A stretch of 51,396 nt of DNA from CAZWHE01 sp964633825. GTDB lineage: Bacteria; Planctomycetota; B15-G4; CAYZWU01. Both the position numbers and the translations under genes were made by a program. Under the pieces are notes generated by a model. The model was not told where the DNA came from and did no database searches. It saw only the letters and a list, made by a program, of their open reading frames with translations. Shown piece after piece: positions 50,984-51,396 of this stretch. Location of the stretch: NCBI GenBank assembly GCA_964633825.1, contig CAZWHE010000008.1:1-51396 (forward strand). Reading direction: 5' to 3'. Positions within the stretch are counted from its first letter, which is position 1, and every line of letters starts with the position of its first letter.

Positions 50984-51396
50984 TTACTGTACCGTCGTTG
51001 CGACGACGTTCGTGACTTGCCCGATCTGCACGGCCTGCAGCCAGATGTTCAATCCCGGCGGGATGTTAATGGGAATCAAAGGACTCCAGCTGATAGAACC
51101 ATATCCGTCGGTTTTGCCCGACAACACAAGAGCGGGATCGGCAAGATCGATACTCACATACAACGGCGGCACATAAGTGCTGCCCGGGCCGGTAAGACTG
51201 TAAACCAACCATGCATTTTTGTTCGCCAGGCCTTCGGTCACGGCGAATGTCGCGTTCTGACCGGCATGTAGTGGATAACCCTCTACAGAAAGCAAGAACA
51301 TACCCGCCGGGCTGGCATTATAGTGGTAACCCATATCGATTATTCCAGAGTCCTGTACATGATCCGTGCTCGTTGTTCCGTCGATCATGGTTGAAG
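50984..51396 (-). CDS. C-terminal end of a surface protein, 5' end outside window
   Basis: The frame is open to the window edge, so only the C-terminal ~137 residues are seen. The segment DSGIIDMGYHYN is the usual end of a parallel beta-helix or choice-of-anchor-Q-type passenger. It is followed by a ~95-residue domain (GYPLHAGQNATFAVTEG, NKNAWLVYSLTGPGSTYVPP, TNVVATTVQ) homologous to the end of the beta-propeller protein at 1-1299. The shared tail on unrelated passengers suggests a sorting or attachment domain. Function of the passenger unknown. Confidence 0.72.
   Translation of the reverse strand, partial: STMIDGTTSTDHVQDSGIIDMGYHYNASPAGMFLLSVEGYPLHAGQNATFAVTEGLANKNAWLVYSLTGPGSTYVPPLYVSIDLADPALVLSGKTDGYGSISWSPLIPINIPPGLNIWLQAVQIGQVTNVVATTVQ

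Noticed and set aside
1..51396. tRNA, rRNA, insertion sequence or integrase
   Set aside because: I found no tRNA-like cloverleaf, rRNA segment, transposase or recombinase; transfer of the locus therefore has no direct mobile-element evidence here.

Overview
The window reads as a GC-rich, non-proteobacterial, anaerobic, sulfate- or sulfite-respiring bacterium, most likely a metagenome assembly, because exactly 100 Ns at 23868-23967 mark a scaffold join. I cannot name the phylum from sequence alone. SBBP-type beta-propellers, a DUF6786 lipoprotein, a tripeptidyl-peptidase-like S8 lipoprotein and repeated C-terminal surface domains would suit an FCB-, PVC- or Acidobacteriota-like lineage, but that is inference. 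Region 1 (1-1299): the 3' part of a surface beta-propeller protein. Region 2 (1310-32895, all minus strand, 28 genes): a complete dissimilatory sulfur-respiration locus. In transcription order it holds sat, aprB, aprA, a zinc-ribbon gene, a YkgJ-type gene, qmoC, qmoA, qmoB, dsrA, dsrB, dsrD, dsrN, a dsrL-like gene, dsrC, hemA, an RsbRD-N-type gene, dsrM, dsrK, dsrJ, dsrO and dsrP, followed by a terminator. After the terminator come a precorrin-2 dehydrogenase/ferrochelatase gene, hemC, cobA/hemD, hemB, hemL, a class II glutamine amidotransferase and a polyferredoxin. Sulfate activation (Sat), APS reduction (AprBA with QmoABC), sulfite reduction (DsrAB, DsrD, DsrC, DsrMKJOP, with DsrL as a possible NAD(P)H link) and the whole siroheme pathway from glutamyl-tRNA to siroheme, plus the siroheme amidase DsrN, are therefore encoded together. 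Region 3 (32896-33376): an AT-rich regulatory stretch upstream of sat, full of inverted and direct repeats. Region 4 (33377-35702, minus): a TPR lipoprotein and a secreted HEAT-repeat protein. Region 5 (36042-46516, plus): a tightly packed run with a sulfatase-fold lipoprotein, a membrane glycosyltransferase with a TPR tail, two XdhC/CoxI-type proteins, a DUF364-type protein, a DUF6786-type lipoprotein, an aldehyde dehydrogenase, a lipoprotein SppA and a radical SAM protein. Region 6 (46534-51396, minus): a Fic protein with its own promoter, a very large S8 peptidase lipoprotein, and the 3' end of another surface protein whose C-terminal domain matches that of the first gene. The least expected feature is a family of short, in-frame, GC-rich tandem arrays of 18- or 21-bp units, many of them hairpin-forming, lying inside conserved enzymes (hemA twice, cobA/hemD, qmoB, the TPR lipoprotein, the glycosyltransferase twice, and xdhC). 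One 18-bp unit is identical in two adjacent genes but is read in two different frames. These arrays therefore behave as DNA-level elements that happen to be tolerated in coding sequence, and one of them broke the assembly inside qmoB.
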